Shown: positions 10,943 to 20,151 of the stretch, piece by piece | Numbering within the stretch: position 1 is the stretch's first letter | How the letters are laid out: every line of letters starts with the position of its first letter | From: Aeoliella sp052161615 | Lineage (GTDB): Bacteria; Planctomycetota; Planctomycetia; Pirellulales; Lacipirellulaceae | Direction: 5' to 3' | NCBI RefSeq assembly: GCF_052161615.1 | Contig: NZ_CP197417.1 | Location: 4,154,001 to 4,218,000, forward strand | DNA: 64,000 bases | The notes under the pieces: generated by a model | What the model saw: only the letters and a program-made list of their open reading frames with translations | Database searches by the model: none | What the model was told of the DNA's origin: nothing | Position numbers and translations under genes: made by a program

Positions 10943-11830
10943 ATGCCAACGACCAAGAAGCGCAAAGCCAGCTCGTCGGTTCAGACACCGCTGGAAACCT
11001 ACCTGCGCGAAATCAACGAAACCGCCCTCCTGAGCGCCAAGGAGGAGAAGGAACTGGCCGTACGCATTGGCGAGGGCGACGTCTCCGCCCGCGATCGCAT
11101 GGTGCGTGCTAACCTCCGCCTCGTGGTGAATATCGCCCGCGGCTACTCGGGCAAAGGCCTGAGCTTGCAAGACTTGATCGAAGAGGGCAACCTCGGCTTG
11201 CTGCGTGCTGTAGAAGGGTTCGACCCCGCGATGGGCACCCGCTTCAGCACCTACGCCAGCTACTGGATCAAGCAATCGATCAAGCGTGCCTTGATCAACA
11301 CCGGCAAGACCATCCGCATCCCGGCGTACATGGTCGAGCTGTTAAGCAAATGGCGTCGCGCCACCGCGCGGCTCACCGAGGAACTCGACCGCACTCCCAC
11401 TCCTGAAGAGATTGCCCGAGTCCTTGGCCTGCCAAAGAAGAAGCTGCCGATCATCAAGAAGGCGATCAAGATCTACAACGCCACGCCGCAGACCGACCAG
11501 GCAGAAGCCGGTTGGAGCCTGGGCGACTTGGTGATGGACGAGCGTCAGCGGACACCGGACGACACGCTCATTGAAACAGACAGCCTGTTTCACGTGATGC
11601 AGATGCTCAAGACCATGGACCCCCGCGAAGCGACCGTACTCAAAATGCGGTTCGGCCTCGAGGGTCATGAGCCGAAGACCCTCAAGGAAATCGGCGAGCT
11701 GCTGAACCTCACCCGCGAGCGCGTGCGGCAGATCGAAACCGAAGCCCTGAAGAAAATGGCCGCCGGTCTCGAAGATTCCCACGAGCGACGAATCCTATTC
11801 GGTGTCATCTCGCCCGATGATAATGAGTAA
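10943..11830 (+). CDS. RNA polymerase sigma factor, RpoD/SigA family
   Basis: The 295-aa sigma-70 protein has regions 1.2 (TPLETYLREINETALLSAKEE), 2.1-2.4 (ANLRLVVNIARGYSGKG, LIEEGNLGLLRAVEGFDP, RFSTYASYWIKQSIKRAL), 3 (about residues 135-195) and 4 (EATVLKMRFGLEG, TLKEIGELLNLTRERVRQIE). It lacks the long acidic region 1.1 of a typical housekeeping RpoD, so by length it resembles a group 2 sigma or the short planctomycete primary-type sigma. A longer RpoD elsewhere in the genome would decide this. The start is the first Met of the domain, with no obvious ribosome site. Confidence 0.9.
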   Translation: MPTTKKRKASSSVQTPLETYLREINETALLSAKEEKELAVRIGEGDVSARDRMVRANLRLVVNIARGYSGKGLSLQDLIEEGNLGLLRAVEGFDPAMGTRFSTYASYWIKQSIKRALINTGKTIRIPAYMVELLSKWRRATARLTEELDRTPTPEEIARVLGLPKKKLPIIKKAIKIYNATPQTDQAEAGWSLGDLVMDERQRTPDDTLIETDSLFHVMQMLKTMDPREATVLKMRFGLEGHEPKTLKEIGELLNLTRERVRQIETEALKKMAAGLEDSHERRILFGVISPDDNE

Positions 11831-11938
11831 TCGCTTGGGTTCGCCGCTCGCCTAGGTAACTCCCCACGTAGTATCCGATAAGGCGCGTACAATCGACGCA
11901 AGCAGTTCGAAGCCCGGTGCACTCCGGGGCATGTGGGT

Positions 11939-13057
11939 TTACTGTGGCGTCGTACTGGCGTTGAGAACCCCGGACACATCGACCTTCGACACTTCGATCC
12001 AGTCGCGCGTTCGACTATAGACGACATACAAGACTCCGTCGCGAAAGAGAGCTCCCGGGTATTCCCACCCTGGCCGGTCCTCGCTTTTGAACTCGGACCA
12101 CCAGACCGGTTCAATATGCTCCCACCTCACGAGGTAGTTGTCGTTGAAGGCCCAGCCATCGCGGCTTCGAGCCAAGACGAGTTCCATGCGGCTACCGGGC
12201 ACTGGGTTTAGCACGCACCACACGGAGCCATCGGGGAATCGACCAAATTCCTTATTGCCTGGGCTATCGGGAAACTGAGGCTGTTGGCGAAGCGCGTCCC
12301 AGGATTTACCGTCGTCGAGGCTGTAGGTGTGCCAGATGCGGGGGCCGCATCGAATGGTGCCGTGCAGCACTCCATCCGGACCTTCATAACCGCCAGGTTC
12401 ACCGACGTCAGGGCACCCTCCCGCGTCCACACGATTGAGTGACCACCCTGACAGACCGGTGGGGTCGGAGGTGATGGGAAATTGTGGTTGTCCCTGCCCA
12501 ATGCCCCACGCCATCCGCCGACCATCGGTTAGGCGATCAAATCGCTTATTGCTGGACGTCACCAGGATCGACTCGTCAATACTTTCGAGCGACTCGGCAG
12601 GAATTCGTTCCCACTTATCGCCGTCCACGGTCTTGAATACGAGGCCCCCTCCCCACAAGTAGAGAGCGTCCTCTGTCTTATTCCAAGCGCGGGGAATCAT
12701 GTCTTCCCAGCCGGCGGGCTGCACGGCCGGCGTCCAATTTTCTCCGTCGACGGAAGTCGACAGCAAGCCTCCCTGCGGTGACGTGGCCTCACTTTGCGGC
12801 GACGTATTCCACGCGACGTAGAAGCGGCCTTTCCAGAATTCAATCAACGCATTGTGATGATACGTATTATCTCCATCGCCGACGGGGCGATGTATGACGT
12901 GGCGTGTCGAGGGAAGCTTGGGCAGGTCCGCGACTTCATCTGGGAGCTCGAGGACAAGTTCGTCCTTTGCCGGGGCATGCCGCTTGCCGGTGTCGGCCAA
13001 CACTCCCGCAGCCAGCGCCAGTGGTACCAGACAGATAGACACAATCCGCATATTCAT
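11939..13057 (-). CDS. Secreted BNR-repeat (sialidase-like) beta-propeller protein
   Basis: The 372-aa protein begins at the Met of MNMRIVSICLVPLALAAGVLA, a good signal peptide; a longer open frame upstream is unlikely to be coding. The mature part is a sialidase-superfamily propeller with Asp-box type turns (SVDGENWTP, SLDDGKSWD, SRDGWAFND) and repeated W-containing strands. The Arg triad and Tyr/Glu pair of true sialidases could not be placed, so the substrate is open. It converges with the sigma factor gene; a short GC hairpin (GCCCGG with CCGGGGC, about 11912-11931) lies between them. Confidence 0.72.
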   Translation of the reverse strand: MNMRIVSICLVPLALAAGVLADTGKRHAPAKDELVLELPDEVADLPKLPSTRHVIHRPVGDGDNTYHHNALIEFWKGRFYVAWNTSPQSEATSPQGGLLSTSVDGENWTPAVQPAGWEDMIPRAWNKTEDALYLWGGGLVFKTVDGDKWERIPAESLESIDESILVTSSNKRFDRLTDGRRMAWGIGQGQPQFPITSDPTGLSGWSLNRVDAGGCPDVGEPGGYEGPDGVLHGTIRCGPRIWHTYSLDDGKSWDALRQQPQFPDSPGNKEFGRFPDGSVWCVLNPVPGSRMELVLARSRDGWAFNDNYLVRWEHIEPVWWSEFKSEDRPGWEYPGALFRDGVLYVVYSRTRDWIEVSKVDVSGVLNASTTPQ

Positions 13058-13432
13058 TAAATCGACTCCAAACGAAACATCTGTATGCAAGTGGGCGTGA
13101 TCTCCCCCCCGCGCAAGAACTGCCAATCGATTCCTAAGCAAGTGCGCCCGGGCACGCAAAACGGGGGAAATTAAGGGTAAAACTCCCCCACACGATGGGT
13201 TCGACTCTAGCCGACCACCGAAACCCCTGGGATGCAATCGTTGACCAAAAACGCGTCTTTTTGCGTCTGGAGCTCGCAGCGGTACTTCGACATCGGCCTT
13301 GGGTGCGACCTACAGCTCAATTGCATAGCTCACTAAGGCCGCCAATTAGCCTATTTTCCTTGACGGTCAAGAATTTTGCTGCCTAGCATGGAGGAAGAGA
13401 ACTTCCGAGTCCGACCTGAGAGATAGGCAACC
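13058..13432. other. Intergenic region between divergent secreted-protein genes
   Basis: This 375-bp region separates the BNR gene (minus) from the glycine-rich protein gene (plus). It contains a good sigma-70-like promoter at 13360-13389 for the plus strand and a small hairpin (GGAAGAGAACTTCC, about 13391-13407) in the following leader. No ORF with supporting features is present. Confidence 0.5.
13360..13389 (+). promoter_or_regulatory. Candidate sigma-70 promoter for the glycine-rich protein gene
   Basis: TTGACG and TAGCAT are spaced by 18 bases, in AT-rich surroundings that stand out in this GC-rich region, ending about 43 bp before the ATG at 13433. Confidence 0.5.
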
Positions 13433-13936
13433 ATGCCTCGACTTATCGCCATCGTTACGCTCGCACTGCTATCGCTGGGTGCATCGACCGACGCACTTGC
13501 CCAAGGCTACCAGCGTTATCGCGGCAGCACCGCGCCCATGCACGGTGGCGGCGGACCTGGTAGCGGTGGTGGTTGGAATGGAGGAGGTGGTGGGGGCGGT
13601 TGGTCGAACGGACACGGCCGGCCACAGTATCCGCCGTACCAACAGCACGGACGTTACAAGCAACCGGAATACTCCGCTCAAATGTCGGGCGGACAATTCC
13701 AACGACCTTATCCTTATCACCTGGACTACTACCGCATGAAGTGGGGCGGCAGTTACGAGCCCTACTTCGGAAACCTATACGGACCACCCAACGTGGTACT
13801 CGGCTGGCCGGGCGTTTATGGCGGACCAGGCTGGGTCAATCAATGGGGCAATCAACAGTGGGGACCGCCATGGGAAAGTCCGATGGGCATCGGACCCGCG
13901 CCGGTCGAAGTTCCCATGGTCGAACCGGTTCCCTAA
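13433..13936 (+). CDS. Secreted glycine- and proline/tyrosine-rich protein
   Basis: The 167-aa protein has a signal peptide (residues 1-23, LIAIVTLALLSLGASTDALAQ), then a Gly-rich stretch (about 38-62, GGGGPGSGGGWNGGGGGGG), then a Tyr/Pro/Gly/Trp-rich remainder with PYPYHLDYYRMKWGGSYEPYFG. It is low-complexity and probably disordered or structural at the cell surface. It precedes a second small secreted protein by 32 bp, likely in one operon. I recognise no domain. Confidence 0.6.
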   Translation: MPRLIAIVTLALLSLGASTDALAQGYQRYRGSTAPMHGGGGPGSGGGWNGGGGGGGWSNGHGRPQYPPYQQHGRYKQPEYSAQMSGGQFQRPYPYHLDYYRMKWGGSYEPYFGNLYGPPNVVLGWPGVYGGPGWVNQWGNQQWGPPWESPMGIGPAPVEVPMVEPVP

Positions 13937-13968
13937 AGCGAACAACTCATCAAGCAAGGAAGCTTCGA

Positions 13969-14244
13969 ATGAAACATCTACTTCTCACCGCCGCGATCAT
14001 CGCGGTAACTTGCGCGAGCACCGACGCAGCGCAGCCCAGAAAGCCAGAACCTAAGAGACCCGCGCCCGTTCGGCAGGTTGTGTGCACCGAGCCGTTCTCA
14101 TACGCCGATAGCCCGACGTATCCCGTCTATCACGGTCCGAGTCCCTTCCGCTGGGGCTACTTCGGCGCCGAGTACCAACCACCAGCCGCTGTGATGTACC
14201 GCGACTTCGCCTACGGCCACCGCGAATTCCAGTACCGCCGCTAA
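13969..14244 (+). CDS. Small secreted proline-rich protein
   Basis: The 91-aa protein starts at an ATG with AAGGAAG 7 bases upstream. It has a signal peptide (KHLLLTAAIIAVTCASTDAA), a basic Pro-rich linker (QPRKPEPKRPAPVRQ) and a Tyr/Phe/Pro-rich end (YPVYHGPSPFRWGYFGAEYQ). The aromatic, proline-rich make-up resembles the preceding gene product, so the pair may act together in the envelope. A much longer frame starting at 13573 overlaps the preceding gene and is not needed. Confidence 0.6.
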   Translation: MKHLLLTAAIIAVTCASTDAAQPRKPEPKRPAPVRQVVCTEPFSYADSPTYPVYHGPSPFRWGYFGAEYQPPAAVMYRDFAYGHREFQYRR

Positions 14245-14309
14245 GCGTTTATGCAACTCGTAGCCGGACTCGCAAGAGTTCGGGCGTACCAATACGCCGG
14301 AAGACTGTG

Positions 14310-14337
14310 TGTGAGCCGGGTCGTCCCCGACCCCGGA
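14310..14337 (+). repeat. Family A repeat, left arm of pair 1
   Basis: The arm begins GTGAGCCGGGTCGTCC and ends in CCCCGGA. It faces an inverted copy at 14383-14409 across a 45-base spacer. The pair lies between the convergent small secreted protein gene and the BamA-like gene, so it could also act as a bidirectional terminator. Confidence 0.85.
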
Positions 14338-14382
14338 AACTCAACCGTCGTAGACGCATTCCACTAGCGAACACTTTGCACA

Positions 14383-14409
14383 TCCGGGGTCGAGGACGAC
14401 CCGGCTCGC
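14383..14409 (-). repeat. Family A repeat, right arm of pair 1
   Basis: This is the inverted copy of the arm at 14310-14337; the reverse complement begins GCGAGCCGGGTCGTCC, with only a few substitutions. Transcripts across both arms could fold into a long hairpin. Confidence 0.85.
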
Positions 14410-14432
14410 TACCAAGCATTCCCCCTTCTCGT

Positions 14433-17400
14433 TTATCGCAGGAAGCCGATGCTGAAGCTGAAGACCTGCGTGTCGTCGGTGTCGGCCTTGACCACTGGGT
14501 AAGCAAAGTCGAGCGCGATTGGCGCCGGGCCCATCGCGGGCACGGTGATTCGCAGACCCATACCGGGCGACACGCGGAACGTGTCGATCTGCACGCCGGG
14601 CTCGACGGTACCAAAGTCGCAGAACGCGACGCCGTGTAGCATGTCGTCCGCCGTGAGCGGGAACATGTACTCCACGGAGTTAATCCAGCTGAACTCACCA
14701 CCGACCTGCACGCCTTGCGACACGGGCGACGCACCGCGGAAGTCGAAGCCACGCAAGCTAGAGAAACCACCGGCAAAGAAGTGGTCGTAGATAGGCGTAT
14801 TGCTGCCGGTGTAGTCGACGGCTGTGGTCATGCTCACGACGTGGCGACCCGAGTGGTCGGCACGCTCGCGAACCAGGAAGTACTTCTTGAAGTCGACACC
14901 AACGCGGGGATAATCGAACGTGCCAATGACCTGCTCGCCGTACACTTCGAAGTAGTGACCCTGAGTCGCGAGGAACGCATTGTCACGCGTGTCGTTGATC
15001 ACCGCCAGGCGGAAACCATGGAGCACGTTGTTGCCGAGCACTTCGGCAAGCTGCGGTTCCGAGGGATTCGAGGGGTTGGTGACCTTCACGTTCTCACCGC
15101 GGTAGGTGAGGTTGGTCGATACGTCGCTCTGCACCCACTGATAACCCAGACCGATACGCCCACCAACGCGTTGTTCGTCCCAGTCGATGTAACGGCGATC
15201 AAAGTACGAACCTGACAGCGTCAAGCTGATCGGTGTTCCCATCAAGAACGGTTCCTGGAAGCTGGCCAAGTAGCGCTGGACTTCCGAACCAGGCGCGGCT
15301 TCAAGTCGCATACGCTGGCCTGCACCACGCCAGGCGGTGCCATCAACCACGTCTTGCCAACTCGTCGGCAGGCGGCGCCAGTCGAAGTTTCGCTCGTCGA
15401 GCAAGATCTGACCGACCACACCGGCGTTGGAGTTCACGCCGACGCCCACCAGGAAGCGGCCCGTTTGGGTTTCCTCAAGATCGACGAACACGTCCACGGC
15501 TGGCTGCACACCACCGGGCATACCATTCACGCCGGGGACGATTTGTTCTTGCACGGGATAGGGTAAGATCGCCGGCGAGGGTGCCAGTTGCGCACCCGGC
15601 GCTACCTGCGTCCCCGGCGGCAACTGCGTGCCGGGAGGTAGCGTGGTGGTGGGCATGGGAGGCGGAGGAATTTCGTTGGTGTACGCCCCGAACTGCGCGG
15701 GGCGAACGTTCGGATCGTTGATCGGTGCCGGCTGCCCGTAGGGCGCGGAAGCGGCCTTCGCCACTTGGCCCGACATGTTTGGCGCCACTGCCACCGCATC
15801 GCGGGGGGTCGGCGTACTACCAGAAGTCCAACCTATGGAAGGATCCTGACCACGAACTACCGACTCGTTCTCGCCGCCGCCATTGAACTGGAGCTCGGGC
15901 TTCGGCTGATAGGGATTCGTTGAATTGATTCGAAGGTTCTGATAAGCCGAATTGTTTGCGGGCTCCTCCGCGACGTAGTCATCAATCGGAGGCTTGCGAA
16001 CCGAGTACGCCGACGGAGTCGTGGGCATCGGGGGTGCTGCTTGAGTCGTTACCGGCGCAGGTTGCACTGGTGGTGCCACAGGCTGCATGTTCGGATCGAA
16101 CTCCAACATCACGTCCATGTCCGAGTCGCTCACTGCGGGCGCGTTCGGACGTTCCACCTCGTAGATGCCCGGCTGGCCGGCGACTGGCACCAGATTGGCC
16201 GGCTCTTCGGGACTTTGTCCGCGCGACACTGGCTGCGTGCTGGCGGTGAGGATGTCCTCTTCCACTTCGGGAATCTTGAACGTGATCTTGGGATAGACGT
16301 TCCGTGTTGCATCGGCGTGGAACAAGCTACTTGCTTGGAGCCGACGCTCGCTGGCCCGAACTTCGCGAATGTCCATGATCTGGCCCGGCTTGATCGACAA
16401 GCGATTGAGCGCGGTAGTGATCTTTGTGTGCGGACTCTCGCCGCCAATGTTCACGAAAATGCGACCGACGCGAAACTGCTTTCCTTCATCGACGGTGTAA
16501 ACCAAGTCGACTTTACCCGGCTCGTCGAGATAGCGAACGTCGGCCTTGATGTCGGCAAACACGTACCCGCGGCTACCGTAAAGTTCCTTGAGCCATTCGA
16601 CATCGCCACTCAGTTTGTCGCGTTCGAACGTCTGAGCCGCTTGCAGCTTGAGACCAGCTTGCAGGTCCTCGGTTGCAAACAGTTCGTTGCCCATCAGCGA
16701 GATGTTGCGAACGCTCGACTGCGGGCCTTCGCTGACAATCCAGCGAATCGTCGCCCAACTGTCGTCATCATTCCACTCGACGATGGGGCTCACACTGGCT
16801 TGAAAGAATCCGAAACGGCGGTAGTAATCGGTGAGGGCCATCTTGTCCCCCTCGATACCCTGCTCGTCGTGATAACCTTTAAAAACATACGCAAAACCCG
16901 GCTTCGTTTTGATCTTGGTCTTGAGCTGGCCATCGGTTGCGAACGAGTTGCCTTCGAACTCCACAGCCCACACTTTCTGCTGCGGCCCTTCATTGATCGC
17001 AAACACCACGCCACGATCGTCGGCCTTCGAACCTTCCACTACTTGCACCTGGACGCGGCCGAAACCGTTGTCCTTGTACAACTGCACGACACGACTACGA
17101 CCCTCTTCCACCTGGTAGGGACTCAGCGCGGCACCCTCGACTAGGCCCGTTTCTTTAGCAAGCTTCTTGTCCTTGATCGACTTGTTGCCAAGGTATTCGA
17201 TGTAACGAATCGTGGGCCGTTCGACCACTTTGAAGATCACCACCAACCCTTGGTCAGTGCGATCGGTGTACGTTTCGACGTTCACAAACCACGGCAACGC
17301 AAAAAGCTTCTTCACATCGCGCTGCACAAGCTGCGGGTCGTACGGCCGACCGATGCGAGTCTGCAACTGCGATAGCACCTTGCTTTGGGGCACCGTCCGT

Positions 17401-17600
17401 GCTCCCTCGACACGAATATCTGCGACGATGTCTTCCGTGGCAGAGTTCGAGGGGCCGGTCGTAGGGTTGCTGGGCTTGTTGTCTTTGCCAAACAGACTGC
17501 CTGCGAGATCGCGGGCACTCATGCTCTGGGCATTCGCGGCGGACTGCAAACCGAGCAAGGTCATCGCCACCAGCGCAAACTTCTTCGCAATGCGATTCAT
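14433..17600 (-). CDS. BamA/Omp85-type outer membrane assembly protein with long Pro-rich insert
   Basis: A protein of about 1,055 aa starting at the Met of MNRIAKKFALVAMTLLGLQ (signal peptide). POTRA-like repeats fill residues about 50-445 (DIRVEGARTVPQSKVLSQLQ, VVERPTIRYIEYLGNKSIKDKK, VWAVEFEGNSF and others). A Pro/Ala/Thr-rich segment follows (about 447-700, with PPPPMPTTTLPPGTQLPPGT), then the C-terminal Omp85 barrel (GRFLVGVGVNSNAGVVGQI to ALDFAYPVV...FSIGFLR). BamA folds barrels into the outer membrane. E. coli BamA is about 810 aa and lacks such an insert. The domain order is clear; the role of the insert is not. Confidence 0.87.
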   Translation of the reverse strand: MNRIAKKFALVAMTLLGLQSAANAQSMSARDLAGSLFGKDNKPSNPTTGPSNSATEDIVADIRVEGARTVPQSKVLSQLQTRIGRPYDPQLVQRDVKKLFALPWFVNVETYTDRTDQGLVVIFKVVERPTIRYIEYLGNKSIKDKKLAKETGLVEGAALSPYQVEEGRSRVVQLYKDNGFGRVQVQVVEGSKADDRGVVFAINEGPQQKVWAVEFEGNSFATDGQLKTKIKTKPGFAYVFKGYHDEQGIEGDKMALTDYYRRFGFFQASVSPIVEWNDDDSWATIRWIVSEGPQSSVRNISLMGNELFATEDLQAGLKLQAAQTFERDKLSGDVEWLKELYGSRGYVFADIKADVRYLDEPGKVDLVYTVDEGKQFRVGRIFVNIGGESPHTKITTALNRLSIKPGQIMDIREVRASERRLQASSLFHADATRNVYPKITFKIPEVEEDILTASTQPVSRGQSPEEPANLVPVAGQPGIYEVERPNAPAVSDSDMDVMLEFDPNMQPVAPPVQPAPVTTQAAPPMPTTPSAYSVRKPPIDDYVAEEPANNSAYQNLRINSTNPYQPKPELQFNGGGENESVVRGQDPSIGWTSGSTPTPRDAVAVAPNMSGQVAKAASAPYGQPAPINDPNVRPAQFGAYTNEIPPPPMPTTTLPPGTQLPPGTQVAPGAQLAPSPAILPYPVQEQIVPGVNGMPGGVQPAVDVFVDLEETQTGRFLVGVGVNSNAGVVGQILLDERNFDWRRLPTSWQDVVDGTAWRGAGQRMRLEAAPGSEVQRYLASFQEPFLMGTPISLTLSGSYFDRRYIDWDEQRVGGRIGLGYQWVQSDVSTNLTYRGENVKVTNPSNPSEPQLAEVLGNNVLHGFRLAVINDTRDNAFLATQGHYFEVYGEQVIGTFDYPRVGVDFKKYFLVRERADHSGRHVVSMTTAVDYTGSNTPIYDHFFAGGFSSLRGFDFRGASPVSQGVQVGGEFSWINSVEYMFPLTADDMLHGVAFCDFGTVEPGVQIDTFRVSPGMGLRITVPAMGPAPIALDFAYPVVKADTDDTQVFSFSIGFLR

Positions 17601-17931
17601 TCGCGAGCGCCCAGGCAGGAGATTTGGTTGGTGGTGATCTAGCATTCGAAAAGACTCGTCCGGAGGAGTTACGCTTCTGTGCGGGGCAGAAATCGTCGGC
17701 TAGGCACAGCCAGGCAATCGCTGCCGCCCTACAGGGCCGGGAAGGGATACCTGAATCGCCGACGGCCGGCAAGGCCGCTCCGCCACTCGGGCCCGGCAAA
17801 CGCCGTATTTGACGGATTGCAACCACGCCGTAAGCTGCTAGCACACCGCCACTTGGGGCGATTTCGACCGCGCCGAGCGGCACTCTACCTTGCCCAGATC
17901 GCCTTGGCATGCGAAAGTCATAACTTAGTCA
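17601..17931. other. Intergenic region between divergent bamA-like and trkH genes
   Basis: This 331-bp GC-rich region must contain both promoters. I see only short self-complementary stretches (for example GCCGGCAAGGCCG near 17765) and no convincing box, RNA or ORF. Part of it may belong to trkH if that gene starts further upstream than annotated. Confidence 0.4.
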
Positions 17932-19410
17932 GTGCTTGCAGACGGCCAGCTAGCGCCGAATCGCACGTCACGTCCATTCCCGCCAGGGCCAAGCTTCGTG
18001 CCGTCCAGCTTCGATCGTCGCAACCAGCCGCCCTATCTCCGGCTCCTCCAAGCAATACGCCGACGATGGCAAACGGCGCGGACCACCGAGATCTTCGTCG
18101 GCTCGTTCGCGTTGATGATTCTCCTGGGAGCCATTGGCTTTAAAGCCATCCCAGGACTCTGCACCGGTGAGCCCCTCACTTGGACCGACGCCATCTTCAC
18201 CGCAACGAGTGCGGTATGCGTCACCGGCCTCGGAGTCGTCGATACGGCAACTTACTTCACCTTCGAAGGACAACTCTTCCTGTTGGTGCTAGTGCAGGTC
18301 GGTGGGATCGGTATGCTGTCGCTAGCAACGATGCTGATCGCGGCGCTCGGCGGCCGGCCTTCGCTAAGATCCGAAGCAGCGGCCGTAGTGGTCCACCCCT
18401 CGCTCGGCGAAATCACGCCCCGACAACTCGTGGGATCGGTCGTGAAGCTGACCCTTTTTTTTGAGACCGTCGGTGCCTTGGCATTGTACCTGGTTTGGGG
18501 ACCTCGGCTCGGCTGGCAGGAAGCCGTCTGGCCGGCGATCTTTCACTCCGTTTGCGCATTCTGCAACGCAGGGTTCTCCACCAACTCGGATTCGCTGGTC
18601 CAGTTTGCTGACTCTCCGGCCACACTCTTAATCATTAGCGGCCTGGTCATTATCGGAGGTCTTGGCTTCATCGTCGTCGAAGAGCTAATGCTCTATGCCC
18701 GCCGACCAAAGAAGAAACGCCAAGCCGTTTCGCTGCACACGAAGCTAGTTGTAGCCACGACGCTCGTCATAACCGTTGGTAGCACTGCGCTCTTTCTTGT
18801 TTTCGAATGGAACGAGGGGCTCTACGGGCTGTCGTACGTCGATCGCGTTACCAACGCACTGTTTCTGAGCATCACTCCGCGCACGGCAGGGTTTAATACC
18901 GTCGACTACACCACAATGACCGATAGCACGAACTTCTTGACGATCTTACTGATGATGATCGGAGGGTCCCCTGGCTCGACAGCTGGCGGCATCAAAACCA
19001 CCTCCTTCGCCATCCTCGGACTCTTGGCATGGTCGCGTCTTCGCGGCCGCCGCGCCGTGACCTTTGCTAATCGCTCGATCCCGGAAGAAACCGTCCAGCG
19101 GGCGGTGGGCCTACTCGTCGGCTGCGGTGCCATCATCATCGTCGGCATCTTTTTACTGGCTGGATTTGGTGACTTCTTCAGCCAGGACGACCCCTTCCTC
19201 TCCGAACTCTTTGAAGTGACAAGTGCCTTCAACACCGTCGGACTTTCGATGAACGTCACCCCGCACCTTTCGCAACAAGCATGCTGGGTGCTCATTTTGC
19301 TAATGTTTATTGGTCGCGTCGGCCCGTTGTCGTTCGCCGCGGTGCTGCGGACGCAGTTCGCACAGCGCGGCGATTTTCGATATGCTCACGAAGATGTCGT
19401 GGTCGGCTAA
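17932..19410 (+). CDS. trkH: TrkH/KtrB-type potassium uptake protein
   Basis: The 492-aa membrane protein has an N-terminal basic cytoplasmic stretch and then four membrane-pore-membrane repeats. The selectivity-filter segments can be followed: TSAVCVTGLGV (about residue 88), CNAGFSTNSD, SITPRTAGFNTVDY and TSAFNTVGLSMN, with the GGSPGSTAGGIKTT helix-loop between the third and fourth. The start is uncertain; GTG 17932 and GTG 17998 are both possible. It is followed 63 bp later by a trkA/ktrA gene and the two form a K+ (or Na+-coupled K+) uptake system in the inner membrane. Confidence 0.9.
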   Translation: MLADGQLAPNRTSRPFPPGPSFVPSSFDRRNQPPYLRLLQAIRRRWQTARTTEIFVGSFALMILLGAIGFKAIPGLCTGEPLTWTDAIFTATSAVCVTGLGVVDTATYFTFEGQLFLLVLVQVGGIGMLSLATMLIAALGGRPSLRSEAAAVVVHPSLGEITPRQLVGSVVKLTLFFETVGALALYLVWGPRLGWQEAVWPAIFHSVCAFCNAGFSTNSDSLVQFADSPATLLIISGLVIIGGLGFIVVEELMLYARRPKKKRQAVSLHTKLVVATTLVITVGSTALFLVFEWNEGLYGLSYVDRVTNALFLSITPRTAGFNTVDYTTMTDSTNFLTILLMMIGGSPGSTAGGIKTTSFAILGLLAWSRLRGRRAVTFANRSIPEETVQRAVGLLVGCGAIIIVGIFLLAGFGDFFSQDDPFLSELFEVTSAFNTVGLSMNVTPHLSQQACWVLILLMFIGRVGPLSFAAVLRTQFAQRGDFRYAHEDVVVG

Positions 19411-19473
19411 CCTTTGCTTGACGCGTCCCCCTCGCACTCAACACACGACCGACCAACTGACTGGAGAATATAG

Positions 19474-20130
19474 ATGAAACGGTTTCTTGTCGTCGGCCTT
19501 GGAAACTTCGGAAGCTCCGTCGCCCTAGCACTCGCTAACGACGGGCACGAAGTGATCGCCATCGACCAGGATGGAACGCTCGTTGATCGCGTTGGCGAAG
19601 TCGTGGCTCGCGCAGTGGTCGGCGACGCTACGGACATCGACACGCTTAGACGTCTCGGCGCTCATCAAGCCGACGCCGCGGTGGTCTCCACCGGCGACAA
19701 CGTGACTTCTAGCGTGCTCGCCTCCATGGCGATTCTCGACCTCAAGGTGCCCGATATCTACGTCAAAGTCGTCTCTAAAGAGCATGCCCGTGTCATGCAG
19801 CGTCTTGGCGTGCGAGAGACGATCTTTCCTGAGCACGACACTGCGGTGGAACTCGCCACGCAACTTGGCGGCTCGGGATTGCTGAACTACGTGAAGCTCG
19901 GCCCCGACTTCAGCATCCAAGAGATGGGCGTCCCCGATAAATGGTACGGCAAGACCATCCGCGAGCTTGACTTGCGGCAGAACATGGGGCTCACGATCGT
20001 TGCCCTGCACGACTGCCTCACCGGCACCACCCAGGCCTCGCCGAATCCCGACCACAAGCTTAACGACTCCGACACGCTGCTGGTCGCTGGTACCGACGAA
20101 GCGCTCGCCAAGGTCGCCCACCTGCGATAA
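19474..20130 (+). CDS. trkA: TrkA/KtrA regulatory NAD-binding potassium uptake subunit
   Basis: The 218-aa protein has an RCK domain with the Rossmann motif (FLVVGLGNFGSSVALAL, G8, G10, G13), the acidic ribose-binding residue in VIAIDQD, and a TrkA_C domain from about residue 135 (LGPDFSIQEMGVPDKWYGKTI). A single RCK unit of about 220 aa is the KtrA form rather than the duplicated E. coli TrkA. It binds the membrane face of the TrkH-type partner and gates it with nucleotide. ATG 19474 follows GGAG at a normal distance. Confidence 0.92.
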   Translation: MKRFLVVGLGNFGSSVALALANDGHEVIAIDQDGTLVDRVGEVVARAVVGDATDIDTLRRLGAHQADAAVVSTGDNVTSSVLASMAILDLKVPDIYVKVVSKEHARVMQRLGVRETIFPEHDTAVELATQLGGSGLLNYVKLGPDFSIQEMGVPDKWYGKTIRELDLRQNMGLTIVALHDCLTGTTQASPNPDHKLNDSDTLLVAGTDEALAKVAHLR

Positions 20131-20151
20131 AGGACTGGCTCCGAGCGTTTG

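Noticed and set aside
13400..13432. CTGAGAGATAGGCAACC resembling part of a TPP riboswitch
   Set aside because: Only the CTGAGA word is shared; the other conserved THI-box blocks are missing and the gene downstream is a secreted Gly-rich protein.
16041..17144. 367-codon open frame antisense to the BamA-like gene
   Set aside because: It is a shadow of the POTRA region; the forward protein has signal peptide, POTRA repeats and barrel.
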